In this document: one piece after another, positions 18,610-26,012 of the stretch
Layout of the letters: the number at the start of each line of letters is the position of its first letter
Position numbering within the stretch: position 1 is the first letter of the stretch
NCBI GenBank assembly: GCA_029267445.1
Contig: JAJUIU010000030.1
Location: forward strand, 1-42,785
Direction of reading: 5' to 3'
DNA from: Rhodospirillaceae bacterium
GTDB taxonomy: Bacteria > Pseudomonadota > Alphaproteobacteria > Azospirillales > Azospirillaceae
DNA length: 42,785 bases
The notes under the pieces: generated by a model
Told to the model about the DNA's origin: nothing
The model's database searches: none
What the model saw: only the letters and a program-made list of their open reading frames with translations
Made by a program: the position numbers and the translations under genes

Positions 18610-19620
18610 TCAGCTCCCCGCCCGAACGCGCGCCCCGTCGGCCAGGGCTGCCGGGGGATTCACGATGACCGCCTCGCCCTCCTCCAGACCGTTTCGAATC
18701 TCCGCCAGCTCCCCGACGACGCCGACATCGACCGGCCGCGCGGTCGCGACCCCGTCACGCACCACGAACACATAAGCCCCCTCCCCGCCGGACACGATGG
18801 CCGTGTCGGGGACCAGCAGGGCCTTGGCCTCCTCGCGGACGATGATGTTGGCCTCCACCGTCATGCCGATCCGCACCGGCGTGTCCTGCGGCAGGGACAG
18901 GCGCACACGATAACTCTTGTTGACCGGGTCTCCTTTCGGCGTGATCTCCGCGACGGTTCCCGTCAGCGCTTGACCGGGGAAGGCGTCCGCCTTGATCAGG
19001 GCGCGCTGGCCCTGGTCCACCAGCGGGATATCCTCCTCGTCGACATCGACGACGGCCCACAGCGGCGCCGGCTGCCCGACCCAGAACATCGGCTCGCCCG
19101 GCCGCGCGATCTCCCCAAGTTCGCCGTCCCGCCGCAGAACCACGCCGGGAATGGGCGCGCGCAGGACGAAGGTCTCCAGGCGCAGCCGTTCGGCTTCGGC
19201 CTGGGCACGGACCTGGGCCAGTTCGCTCTCCGCACGCTCCAGCGCCTGTGTGGCCGCGATGCCCTGCTTCGCGAGGCGACGCTGCCGGTCCACCTCCGCC
19301 TCCAGGAACCGCTGGTTCGCCTCGATCCGGCGCAGATCGGCCATATGCTCGACCGGGTCCAGCCGGGCGAGCAGCGCGCCCCGCTCCACCACCTGCCCCT
19401 CTCGCACGGCGATCTCAACGATACGGGCGGCCTGAAGCGGCTCCACGCGCGCCCAGGTCACCGGCTCGACGATCCCGTTGGCGTAGACGGCCTGCACCAC
19501 CGGACCCGTCGTGACCGGCGCGACCGCCACCGCCGGGGTCTTTGCGTCAAGCAGATACCAGCCGCCGACGGCACCCGCGACGGTGAGAAGCAGCATGGTG
19601 AGGATCACGGGGCGGCGCAT
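18610..19620 (-). CDS. HlyD/MacA-type periplasmic adaptor protein
   Basis: With ATG at 19618-19620 the 336-residue protein has an N-terminal anchor or signal (VILTMLLLTVAGAVGGWYLL). A biotinyl-lipoyl-like half follows (VAVAPVTTGPVVQAVYANG), then an alpha-hairpin coiled coil (about 85-150, DPVEHMADLRRIEANQRFLEAEVDRQRR). The second lipoyl half has LRAPIPGVVLRRDGELGE, and a beta-barrel and membrane-proximal domain complete it. It links an inner-membrane transporter to an outer-membrane channel; no TolC gene is in the window. First gene of the exporter operon. The frame remains open upstream to 19956, overlapping the divergent rhodanese gene, and that extension is not protein-like. Confidence 0.85.
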   Translation of the reverse strand: MRRPVILTMLLLTVAGAVGGWYLLDAKTPAVAVAPVTTGPVVQAVYANGIVEPVTWARVEPLQAARIVEIAVREGQVVERGALLARLDPVEHMADLRRIEANQRFLEAEVDRQRRLAKQGIAATQALERAESELAQVRAQAEAERLRLETFVLRAPIPGVVLRRDGELGEIARPGEPMFWVGQPAPLWAVVDVDEEDIPLVDQGQRALIKADAFPGQALTGTVAEITPKGDPVNKSYRVRLSLPQDTPVRIGMTVEANIIVREEAKALLVPDTAIVSGGEGAYVFVVRDGVATARPVDVGVVGELAEIRNGLEEGEAVIVNPPAALADGARVRAGS

Positions 19621-19746
19621 GGCGGCTCGATCTGGTCGTTTCCGTACGGGCGGCGAACGGTTTGGCGGACACTGCGACGGGTGCCGCGTCCGATCCATGA
19701 CCCAGGTCAACAGGGGGCCCCTTCGGTGGGGTTCCCCGATCCCCGG

Positions 19747-19775
19747 TTGACGCCGGTCGGGCAAGGAGGACAATC
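19747..19775 (+). promoter_or_regulatory. Candidate promoter of the rhodanese operon
   Basis: TTGACG (19747-19752), a 17-base spacer and ACAATC (19770-19775). The predicted start would leave a leader of about 20 bases with GGGAGGAAACG before the ATG at 19802. Confidence 0.48.
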
Positions 19776-19801
19776 GGCATCCGCAACGGGAGGAAACGAC
19801 G

Positions 19802-20203
19802 ATGCCGATCAAGACAGGCGTGAAGGCCCTGGTGGATCGCGCGATGGCGGAGGTGGAGACGATCCCGACGGCCGACGCGATCCGCCTGCATGGGGACCCC
19901 GGCGTCCAGTTCGTCGATGTCCGCGACATCCGGGAACTGCAACGCGATGGCCGCATCCCTGGCGCCTACCACGCGCCGCGCGGGATGCTGGAATTCTGGG
20001 TCGATCCGGAAAGCCCGTACCACAAGGACGTCTTCGACCAGCCGAAGAAGTTCGTCTTCTTCTGCGCCGCCGGCTGGCGCTCCGCCCTGTCGACCAAGAC
20101 CGTCAGGGACATGGGACTGGACAACGTCGCCCATGTCGAGGGCGGGTTCACCGCATGGAAGAATGCGGGCGGTCCGGTCGAGACGCCGGAGGCCAAGAGC
20201 TGA
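19802..20203 (+). CDS. Rhodanese-like domain protein
   Basis: A 133-residue single rhodanese domain: FVDVRDIRELQRDGRIPGAYHAPRGMLEFW (37-66) and the active-site loop CAAGWRS with Cys88, ending in a LDNVAHVEGGFTAWKNAGGPV helix. It probably carries sulfur as a cysteine persulfide. The insert around 67-82 (PESPYHKDVFDQPKK) is typical of a cytoplasmic rhodanese subgroup common in proteobacteria. GGGAGGAAACG before the ATG is a good ribosome site. Its 3' end overlaps the next reading frame. The physiological acceptor cannot be inferred. Confidence 0.88.
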   Translation: MPIKTGVKALVDRAMAEVETIPTADAIRLHGDPGVQFVDVRDIRELQRDGRIPGAYHAPRGMLEFWVDPESPYHKDVFDQPKKFVFFCAAGWRSALSTKTVRDMGLDNVAHVEGGFTAWKNAGGPVETPEAKS

Positions 20204-20628
20204 CGGCCGACCTGCCCCCTGCGGTCCGGATCCACGGCATCGAAGAGGCGCGCATCCCGCTCGCCGTCGCGCGCCACCTCGGTGTGCCGATGACCCTCGT
20301 CAGCGCGCCGGGCGCGGCGGGCCATGCCGGAGCCGGATGGTGGACGGCATTGGTCGCCATCCTGCGGGAGGAGTACCCCGACGTGGCCTTCGTTGCCGTG
20401 CTCGACTGCGGGCAGGCGCCGGGCCAGGTGCTGGCCGCCATCCGCGCCGGGTGCGCCGACATCGCCTTCAACGGCCCCGACGACGTGACCGCGCGACTGG
20501 ACGACATCGCCGCCCAGGCCGGGTCCAGGCTTCATCGCCCCATCGGACGCGTCCTGGACCTGCGCGGAATCCGCCGCAGCCGGGATGCGGTGACCGCTTG
20601 GCTGACCGGCGTACCCGCCTCCGGTTAG
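20155..20628 (+). CDS. Conserved-looking protein of unknown function beside aldolase
   Basis: I do not recognise a named family. The protein-like sequence begins at about LTADLPPAVRIHGIEEA and continues with LGVPMTLVSAPGAAGHAGAGWWTALV, FVAVLDCGQAPGQVLAAIRAGC and RVLDLRGIRRSRDAV. This alternating strand/helix pattern suggests a small alpha/beta domain. I recall similar short proteins next to aldolase and thiE in alphaproteobacteria. The start is unclear: ATG at 20155 overlaps the rhodanese gene by 49 bases, whereas homology-like sequence starts near CTG at 20200, which overlaps the rhodanese TGA (CTGA). No other early ATG/GTG/TTG exists. It is coding by composition and operon position. Confidence 0.65.
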   Translation: MEECGRSGRDAGGQELTADLPPAVRIHGIEEARIPLAVARHLGVPMTLVSAPGAAGHAGAGWWTALVAILREEYPDVAFVAVLDCGQAPGQVLAAIRAGCADIAFNGPDDVTARLDDIAAQAGSRLHRPIGRVLDLRGIRRSRDAVTAWLTGVPASG

Positions 20629-20642
20629 GTCCCCCGGTCCCG

Positions 20643-20671
20643 TTGCATTGCACCAACCGCTGGGCTATCAA
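20643..20671 (+). promoter_or_regulatory. Candidate fructose-bisphosphate aldolase promoter
   Basis: TTGCAT (20643-20648), a 17-base spacer and TATCAA (20666-20671), within the 99-base gap before the aldolase ATG at 20728. A start near 20678 would leave a leader of about 50 bases containing AGGAA near the start codon. Confidence 0.58.
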
Positions 20672-20727
20672 GCCCGCGACCAAAAAGGCCGTCCAAGGCC
20701 GTCCCCACCACAAGGCAGGAACCCGCC

Positions 20728-21657
20728 ATGAAGCTGACCCGCAAGGTGAAGGAAATCCTCTCCTGGTATGAGAGCGACAACCCGGGCACCAAGGCCAACC
20801 TCGCCCGCATGCTGATGGAAGGCCGTCTCGGCGGTACCGGCAAGATGGTGATCCTGCCGGTGGATCAGGGCTTCGAGCATGGCCCGGCCCGCAGCTTCGC
20901 GATGAACCCGGCGGCCTACGATCCGCACTACCATTACCAGCTCGCCATCGACGCCGGGCTGAACGCCTATGCCGCTCCCCTGGGCCCGATGGAGGCCGGG
21001 GCGTCCACCTTCGCCGGCTCCATCCCGCTGATCCTGAAGATGAACAGCGCCAACAGCCTCGCCCGCGCCAAGGAGGCGGCGGACCAGGCGGTGACCGCGA
21101 GCATCGACGACGCCCTGCGCCTCGGCTGCTCGGCCATCGGCTTCACCATCTATCCCGGTTCCGATGCCGCGTACGACCAGTACGAGGAAATCCGGGAACT
21201 GAGCGCCGAGGCGAAGTCCGTCGGCCTCGCCACCGTGATCTGGTCCTATCCGCGCGGCGGCACGATCTCCAAGGACGGCGAGCTGGCGGTCGACGTCATC
21301 GCCTACGGCGCCCACATGGCGGCCCTGCTCGGCGCCCATATCATCAAGGTGAAGCTGCCGACGGCGCACCTCGAGAACGCCGAGGCCAAGAAGGTCTACG
21401 AGAAGACCCAGGTTCCCATCGGCACGCTGCCGGAGCGTGTGGCCCACGTGATGCAGTCCTGCTTCAACGGCCGCCGCATCGTCGTGTTCTCCGGCGGCGC
21501 CACCAAGGGCGAGGACGCGGTGTTCGAGGACGCCCGCGCCATCCGCGACGGCGGCGGCAACGGCTCGATCATCGGCCGCAACGCCTTCCAGCGCCCCCGC
21601 GAGGACGCGCTGGCCCTGCTGGACAAGCTGGTCCGCATCTACCAGGGCAAGGAGTGA
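20728..21657 (+). CDS. Class I fructose-bisphosphate aldolase (FbaB/DhnA type)
   Basis: Schiff-base aldolase interconverting fructose-1,6-bisphosphate and two triose phosphates; 309 residues. It has the archaeal/DhnA-type beginning [17 protein letters not shown] (41-57), the internal [10 protein letters not shown] (137-146) and the barrel strand AHIIKVKLP (203-211) holding the candidate lysines 207 and 209. [23 protein letters not shown] and [12 protein letters not shown] form the C-terminal phosphate-binding loops. No zinc-binding class II motifs are present. It has its own candidate promoter, and its stop overlaps the start of the ThiE-like gene (GTGA). Confidence 0.92.
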   Translation: MKLTRKVKEILSWYESDNPGTKANLARMLMEGRLGGTGKMVILPVDQGFEHGPARSFAMNPAAYDPHYHYQLAIDAGLNAYAAPLGPMEAGASTFAGSIPLILKMNSANSLARAKEAADQAVTASIDDALRLGCSAIGFTIYPGSDAAYDQYEEIRELSAEAKSVGLATVIWSYPRGGTISKDGELAVDVIAYGAHMAALLGAHIIKVKLPTAHLENAEAKKVYEKTQVPIGTLPERVAHVMQSCFNGRRIVVFSGGATKGEDAVFEDARAIRDGGGNGSIIGRNAFQRPREDALALLDKLVRIYQGKE

Positions 21658-22283
21658 GCTTGCCCGACTGCCGCCTCTACCTGCTGACGCCGCCGGCCTT
21701 CGAGCCGGCGGCGTTCGCGCAACTGCTGGCCCGCACGCTGGACGCGGGCGACGTGGCGGCCGTCCAGCTCCGCCTGAAGGGTGTGGATGACGACACGATC
21801 CGCCGGGCCGCCGACGCGATCCGCCCGGTGGTCCAGTCCCGCGACGTCGCCCTGATCATGAACGACCGGCCGGACCTCGCGAAGGCCACAGGCTGCGACG
21901 GTGTCCATGTCGGCCAGGAGGACGCGCCCTACCGTGAGGCGCGCCGCATCATGGGCCCCGACGCCATGATCGGCGTCACCTGCCACGACAGCCGCCACCT
22001 CGCCATGGTGGCCGGGGAGGAAGGGGCCGACTACGTCGCCTTCGGCGCCTTCTTCCCGACCGCGACCAAGGACCCGAAGGCCAAGGCCGACCCGGAGATC
22101 CTGACCTGGTGGCAGGAGATGATGGAAATCCCCTGCGTCGCCATCGGCGGCATCACGGTGGAGACGGCACCCGTGCTGGTCCGCGCCGGTGCGGACTTCC
22201 TGGCCGTCTGCGGCGGCGTGTGGAGCCATCCGGACGGACCGCACGCGGCGGTGAAGGCGTTCAACGCTGCGATGGCGGGCTGA
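21654..22283 (+). CDS. thiE: Thiamine phosphate synthase family protein
   Basis: A 209-residue TIM barrel of the ThiE/TenI family, which joins hydroxymethylpyrimidine diphosphate and thiazole phosphate to make thiamine phosphate. Motifs are AAVQLRLKG (35-43, where classical enzymes read QxRxK), [54 protein letters not shown] and [10 protein letters not shown]. The substrate-contact residues look present. The GTG start (21654) overlaps the aldolase stop codon. With the aldolase it forms a tight pair seen in related genomes. A TenI-like paralogue rather than the main ThiE remains possible. Confidence 0.83.
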   Translation: MSLPDCRLYLLTPPAFEPAAFAQLLARTLDAGDVAAVQLRLKGVDDDTIRRAADAIRPVVQSRDVALIMNDRPDLAKATGCDGVHVGQEDAPYREARRIMGPDAMIGVTCHDSRHLAMVAGEEGADYVAFGAFFPTATKDPKAKADPEILTWWQEMMEIPCVAIGGITVETAPVLVRAGADFLAVCGGVWSHPDGPHAAVKAFNAAMAG

Positions 22284-22320
22284 CGGACATCGCAGCACCG
22301 AATGCTCTCTAAACGCGAAT

Positions 22321-22351
22321 TTACTTCCCTTACACTCACGATTTAGATAAT
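22321..22351 (+). promoter_or_regulatory. Candidate promoter of the AT-rich membrane gene
   Basis: TTACTT (22321-22326) is followed, after 17 bases, by TAGATA (22344-22349; GATAAT at 22346-22351 is an alternative). A start 6-8 bases further on would fall almost at the ATG at 22360, where no Shine-Dalgarno sequence is seen, so the transcript may be leaderless or nearly so. Confidence 0.42.
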
Positions 22352-22359
22352 CTTTTGAT

Positions 22360-22830
22360 ATGGAATTTACCTACGGCACGTTCCTTAACCATTGCCGCAG
22401 TCGCGGGCGCCTTGCTCGCGAGGACAATGATTTTCTTGAAGAATCTGGTGCATGCCTAAGGCTTGTAGACATAAAGGCGGGCATGCTTCTGCAGTTTAAC
22501 TCTATTCTTGTTGCGGTACTGGCATTCTTTATATCGGAGAAAGATATAAGAAATACATTTAGCAATTTCGAATGGGCAGTTTTTCTTTTGTCCGCAGCCT
22601 CTATTTTTCTGGCGGTTACGTTTTGCATTGTCATCATGAGAATAAAATGGTTCGATTTTTCCCCATCCACGCTCCAAAATGGCGAAGAGTTCAAATTCAC
22701 GGAAAGTGCAAGAGAAGAAATTTATGGTCTGGTCAAGGAGCGAATGAACCATTTTGACGTTGCTTGGCTTGCTACCGTATTCTCAGTGTTTTTCATGATT
22801 GTGTTTGGCATAGCGATTGCTATCGATTGA
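22360..22830 (+). CDS. AT-rich orphan three-helix membrane protein, PycTM-like
   Basis: A 156-residue protein with an N-terminal amphipathic stretch and DIKAGMLLQFNSILVAVLAFFIS as helix 1 (about 37-59). Helix 2 is about 72-93 (AVFLLSAASIFLAVTFCIVIM). A cytoplasmic loop (95-130) contains FSPSTLQNGEEF, and helix 3 is about 134-155. A D-x-K-A motif entering helix 1, two helices, a soluble loop and a final helix recall the PycTM/DUF5706 membrane effectors of Pycsar and related defence systems. This is a resemblance by eye, not proven. No nucleotide cyclase is adjacent. GC is about 40% by hand count over several lines against about 70% around it, and codon choice (AAA, ATA, TTT) is foreign. It overlaps the 3' end of epmA by 11 bases. 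Confidence 0.75.
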   Translation: MEFTYGTFLNHCRSRGRLAREDNDFLEESGACLRLVDIKAGMLLQFNSILVAVLAFFISEKDIRNTFSNFEWAVFLLSAASIFLAVTFCIVIMRIKWFDFSPSTLQNGEEFKFTESAREEIYGLVKERMNHFDVAWLATVFSVFFMIVFGIAIAID

Positions 22831-23890
22831 CATCGACCACCGGCGCCCACAGCACGTCCTCGATCCGCTCCGCCCCGGTGACCAGCATCACCAGCCGGTC
22901 GAATCCGAGCGCGATGCCGGCACTCTCCGGCATCAGGGCGAGTGCCGCCAGGAACTCCTCGTCCAGCGGATAGCGCTCCCCATAGAGCCGCTGCTTCTCC
23001 GCCATGTCGGCCTCGAACCGGGCACGCTGCACGGCGGGGTCGGTCAGCTCCCCGAAGGCGTTCGCCAGTTCCAACCCGCAGGCGTACAGCTCGAACCGCT
23101 CAGCCACGCGCGGATCCTCCGGCTTCGCTCTGGCGAGTGCTGCCATGGACACCGGGTAGTCCGTCAGGAAGGTCGGCCGGCCGAAGCCCAGATGCGGCTC
23201 GATCCGCTCCAGCGCGACGCGGAAGAACAGGTCCTCCCAGCTGTCCGTGGAGGCGGTGCGGATGCCGATCCGGGCGCAGTCCGCCGCCAGCCTGTCCCGG
23301 TCGGGTCGCAGCGGGTCGGGTGCCGTCTCCAGCAAGTCGATCCCGGCATGGCGGGCGAACGCGTCCTGGACGGTCAGCACCTCCCAATCCGCGAAGGGAT
23401 CGCACACCGCCTCCCCGCGCCGCAGCCTGTCGGCACCGGCGGCGCCACAGGCGGCGCGGGTCAGCGCCACGCAGTCCGCCATCAGGTCCCGGTACCCGGC
23501 CCCGGCCCGGTACCATTCCAGCATGCTGAACTCCGGGTGATGCGTGGCCGACCGCTCCCCGTTGCGGAACACATGGGCCAGCTGGAACAGCTTCGGCACC
23601 CCCGCCGCCAGCAGCTTCTTCATGGTGAATTCGGGGCTGGTGTGGAGATGCAGCGTCAGCCGGTCGTCCGGATGCGGGCCCACAAGCTCCGTGGCGAAGG
23701 CCCTGAGATGCACCTCCAGGCCGGGAGAGAGCTGAAGGGCCGGCGTTTCCACCTCCGCGAAGCCCTCCGCCTCGAACCAGGCGCGCACCGCCCGCGTCAC
23801 CCGCTGCCGCCCGTCGAGATTGGCCCGCCGCCGGGCGAAGGCATCCGGGTGCCACCAGGTGAGACGCGTGCTGTTTGCGTGCTGGGTCAT
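22820..23890 (-). CDS. epmA: Elongation factor P lysine lysyltransferase EpmA
   Basis: A class II lysyl-tRNA-synthetase-like enzyme without the anticodon-binding domain that attaches (R)-beta-lysine to EF-P. From the ATG at 23888-23890 it has 356 residues. Motif 2 is LAHVFRNGE...THHPEFSMLEWY and motif 3 SAGIALGFDRLVML, and the conserved LHTSPEFTMKKLLAAG lies before motif 2. Family length is about 300-360. Its substrate gene efp is 5 kb away in this window. The partner aminomutase EpmB is not adjacent. Convergent with the AT-rich gene, whose last 11 bases overlap its stop. A 44-base-spaced pair of palindromes lies just upstream. Confidence 0.9.
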   Translation of the reverse strand: MTQHANSTRLTWWHPDAFARRRANLDGRQRVTRAVRAWFEAEGFAEVETPALQLSPGLEVHLRAFATELVGPHPDDRLTLHLHTSPEFTMKKLLAAGVPKLFQLAHVFRNGERSATHHPEFSMLEWYRAGAGYRDLMADCVALTRAACGAAGADRLRRGEAVCDPFADWEVLTVQDAFARHAGIDLLETAPDPLRPDRDRLAADCARIGIRTASTDSWEDLFFRVALERIEPHLGFGRPTFLTDYPVSMAALARAKPEDPRVAERFELYACGLELANAFGELTDPAVQRARFEADMAEKQRLYGERYPLDEEFLAALALMPESAGIALGFDRLVMLVTGAERIEDVLWAPVVDVNR

Positions 23891-23914
23891 GCCGTGCATC
23901 ATGCGCATCAAGGG

Positions 23915-23972
23915 GCGGTCAACCGTCCCGGCGCCCCACCCTGAGCATCCCGCCGGGCGCGGTCAACCGTCC
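23915..23972. promoter_or_regulatory. Twin palindromes between epmA and the FemAB-like gene
   Basis: GCGGTCAACCGTCC occurs exactly twice, at 23915-23928 and 23959-23972, 44 bases apart. Its core CGGTCAACCG is a palindrome around CA. Read on the minus strand each copy contains TTGACC, which could serve as an epmA -35 element. The pair sits between two divergent genes and could be an operator for either or both. Confidence 0.45.
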
Positions 23973-23984
23973 GAACCCTGCCGA

Positions 23985-24950
23985 ATGCCACAAGAGAGCC
24001 TTCCCTCCATCCGCATCGTCTGGGACCGGGGCACCGTGCCGGAATGGTATGCGCTGCTGAAGCAGGTGCCGCACAGCACGGTGACGCAGAGCTTTGGCTA
24101 TGCTGCCGCCATGCTGACGGTGGAGAAATGGAAGCCCCGACTGGGCGTGATCGAACTGGCGGACCGGCCGATCGGCATCGTGGTCATGATGGAGAAGAAG
24201 GCGTTCGGCGTGGTCAAGGTCGCCCGCCTGCACCGGGGCCCGCTGATCCGGCCGGAGGCGGCGAAGCCCGCCGTGATCGCCTCCGTCCTGAAACAGCTCC
24301 GCGCCGACTACCCGTCCGGCCCGACCAAGTGGACGGCATTGGTCCCCGAACTGGAGGCGACGGAGGAGAACGCGGCCATCCTGCGCTGGGCGGGTTTCAA
24401 GCGGATCGACGGTCCGGGATACCGCACCATCTGGCTGGACCTGACGCCCGATGAGGCCGCCCTGCGCAAGGGCCTCGCCCAGAAGTGGCGCAACGCGCTC
24501 AACCAGGCGGAGCGCGCCGGGCTGACGGTCGAGGTGGACCGGAGCGGCGCCCTGCTGCTGCCCTGGCTGACCGACCGGTACCTGGAGGACCGCGCCGCGA
24601 AGGGCTATCGGGGCCCGTCGGGCGCCCTGCTGACCCGCCTGCGCACGGCCATGCACAAGGACGGCGACATCCTGGTGCTGCGGGCGCTGAAGGACGGGGA
24701 ACCGGTGGCCAGGCTGCTGATGCTGGGCCACGGGGCCGCAGCGACATATCAGGTCGGCTGGACCGGTGGGGAGGGCCGCAGGACGCGGGCCCACAATCTG
24801 CTGCTCTGGCGGGCGGCGCTTGAACTGAAGGCCCAGGGCCGCCAGGCACTCGACCTGGGCGGCCTGCTGCCCGATCAGGCCCCCGGGGTCACCGCCTTCA
24901 AGCGGGGGCTGGGCGGCCGGGAGGTTGAACTGGTGGGGGCGTGGCGCTGA
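23985..24950 (+). CDS. FemAB/GNAT-type aminoacyl- or acyltransferase
   Basis: A 321-residue protein with two tandem GNAT-like halves, resembling FemX/FemAB enzymes and related peptidoglycan- or protein-modifying transferases. Features include VTQSFGYAAAMLTVEKWKPRLGVIE (the FemAB Q-S-x-x-W region, here QSFGYA), RTIWLDLTPDEAALRKGLAQKWRNALNQAERAGL (the conserved RN basic segment) and a C-terminal AHNLLLWRAALELKAQGRQALDLGGL. No membrane segment is seen. The actual donor (an aminoacyl-tRNA) and target are unknown. It is divergent from epmA and its stop abuts that of the MotB-like gene (TGATCA at 24948-24953 holds both stops). Confidence 0.75.
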   Translation: MPQESLPSIRIVWDRGTVPEWYALLKQVPHSTVTQSFGYAAAMLTVEKWKPRLGVIELADRPIGIVVMMEKKAFGVVKVARLHRGPLIRPEAAKPAVIASVLKQLRADYPSGPTKWTALVPELEATEENAAILRWAGFKRIDGPGYRTIWLDLTPDEAALRKGLAQKWRNALNQAERAGLTVEVDRSGALLLPWLTDRYLEDRAAKGYRGPSGALLTRLRTAMHKDGDILVLRALKDGEPVARLLMLGHGAAATYQVGWTGGEGRRTRAHNLLLWRAALELKAQGRQALDLGGLLPDQAPGVTAFKRGLGGREVELVGAWR

Positions 24951-26009
24951 TCAGCGCGCGTCCACCTTGATCTCGATCCGGCGGTTGCGGGCGCGGGCCT
25001 CGGCCGTGTTCGCCGTCTCCAGCGGCTGATATTCGCCGAAACCGGTGGCGGCCAGCCGTTCCGGCGGAATGCCCTGCCCGATCAGGAACTGCACCACGTT
25101 GATGGCGCGGGCGGTGGACAGCTCCCAGTTCGACGGGAACCGCTCGGACCGGATCGGCACATTGTCCGTGTGACCGTCGATCCGCAGGATCCAGTTCAGG
25201 TCCTTCGGCAGCTCGGCGGCGATCAGCTTCAGCGTCTCTGCCAGCTGCGCCAGCCGCTGCCGGCCCGCCGCCTCCAGCTCCGCACTGCCGCTGGCGAACA
25301 GGACCTCCGACTGGAAGACGAAGCGGTCACCGACGATGCGCACATCCTCCCGCTCGCCCAGGACCTGCCGCAGGCGGCCGAAGAACTCGCTGCGGAAGCG
25401 GTTCAGTTCCGCCACCTTCCCGGCCAGCGCCGCGTTCAGCCGCTTGCCCAGGTCGGCGATCTGGACCTCCTGCTCCCGCGCCTTGGCCTCCGTCGCCTCC
25501 AGCACCTCCTGGATCTGCGCGAGCTGCTGGCGGAGGGCGGCGATCTGCTGGTTCAGCAGTTCCACCTGCGCCCGCGCCTCGGCGGACATCTCCTGCTCGG
25601 CCGTCAGCGCCCGGGATAGCTCCGCCTCGCGCCGGGCGGCCTCGTCGCCCAGCCCGGCGATGCGGGCCGCCAGGGCGTCACGCTCCCCGGCCAGCGCGTT
25701 CATCATCGCCTGCAGCTCCTCGTTCTGACCCAGCGTGCTGCGCAGCCGTTCCGTCAACTGGGCGATGTCGGTCTGGAGGCGGGCGGCGTTGTCGCGTTCC
25801 AGGGCCAGAAGGTCGGCCAGCTCCGCGATCCGGCTGTTCAGCTGGGCGAGCTGACGGTCGCGGCCCTGGAGCGCGTTGGACAGGTAGAACTGCGCGACGA
25901 CGAAGACCATCAGCAGGAAGACGATAACCATCAGCAGGCTGGACAGGGCGTCCACCCAGCCGGGCCAGATGTCCATCTGCTGGCGGTTGCCGCGCCTGAG
26001 GAAGGCCAT
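24951..26009 (-). CDS. MotB-like/OmpA-domain stator protein (non-flagellar)
   Basis: A 352-residue envelope protein. A short cytoplasmic start and one helix (about 18-42, WVDALSSLLMVIVFLLMVFVVAQFYL) carry Asp20 where MotB and ExbD have the proton-binding aspartate. A coiled coil follows (about 48-205), then a C-terminal OmpA/MotB peptidoglycan-binding domain (about 228-350) with IDGHTDNVP and NRRIEIKV. It is encoded 3 bases after the MotA-like gene. The long coiled coil differs from classical MotB. No flagellar genes are near, so a proton-driven stator doing envelope work is likely. Zorya ZorB is built similarly, but ZorC/D are absent. Confidence 0.85.
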   Translation of the reverse strand: MAFLRRGNRQQMDIWPGWVDALSSLLMVIVFLLMVFVVAQFYLSNALQGRDRQLAQLNSRIAELADLLALERDNAARLQTDIAQLTERLRSTLGQNEELQAMMNALAGERDALAARIAGLGDEAARREAELSRALTAEQEMSAEARAQVELLNQQIAALRQQLAQIQEVLEATEAKAREQEVQIADLGKRLNAALAGKVAELNRFRSEFFGRLRQVLGEREDVRIVGDRFVFQSEVLFASGSAELEAAGRQRLAQLAETLKLIAAELPKDLNWILRIDGHTDNVPIRSERFPSNWELSTARAINVVQFLIGQGIPPERLAATGFGEYQPLETANTAEARARNRRIEIKVDAR

Positions 26010-26012
26010 CGA

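Noticed and set aside
17467-20628. Very long open frame on the plus strand (1053 codons)
   Set aside because: Most of it is antisense to the permease and adaptor and lacks protein character. Only its last part (20155-20628) is coding, as annotated.
22360-22830. Complete Pycsar system
   Set aside because: No pyrimidine cyclase or other partner is next to the PycTM-like gene; neighbours are thiE and epmA.
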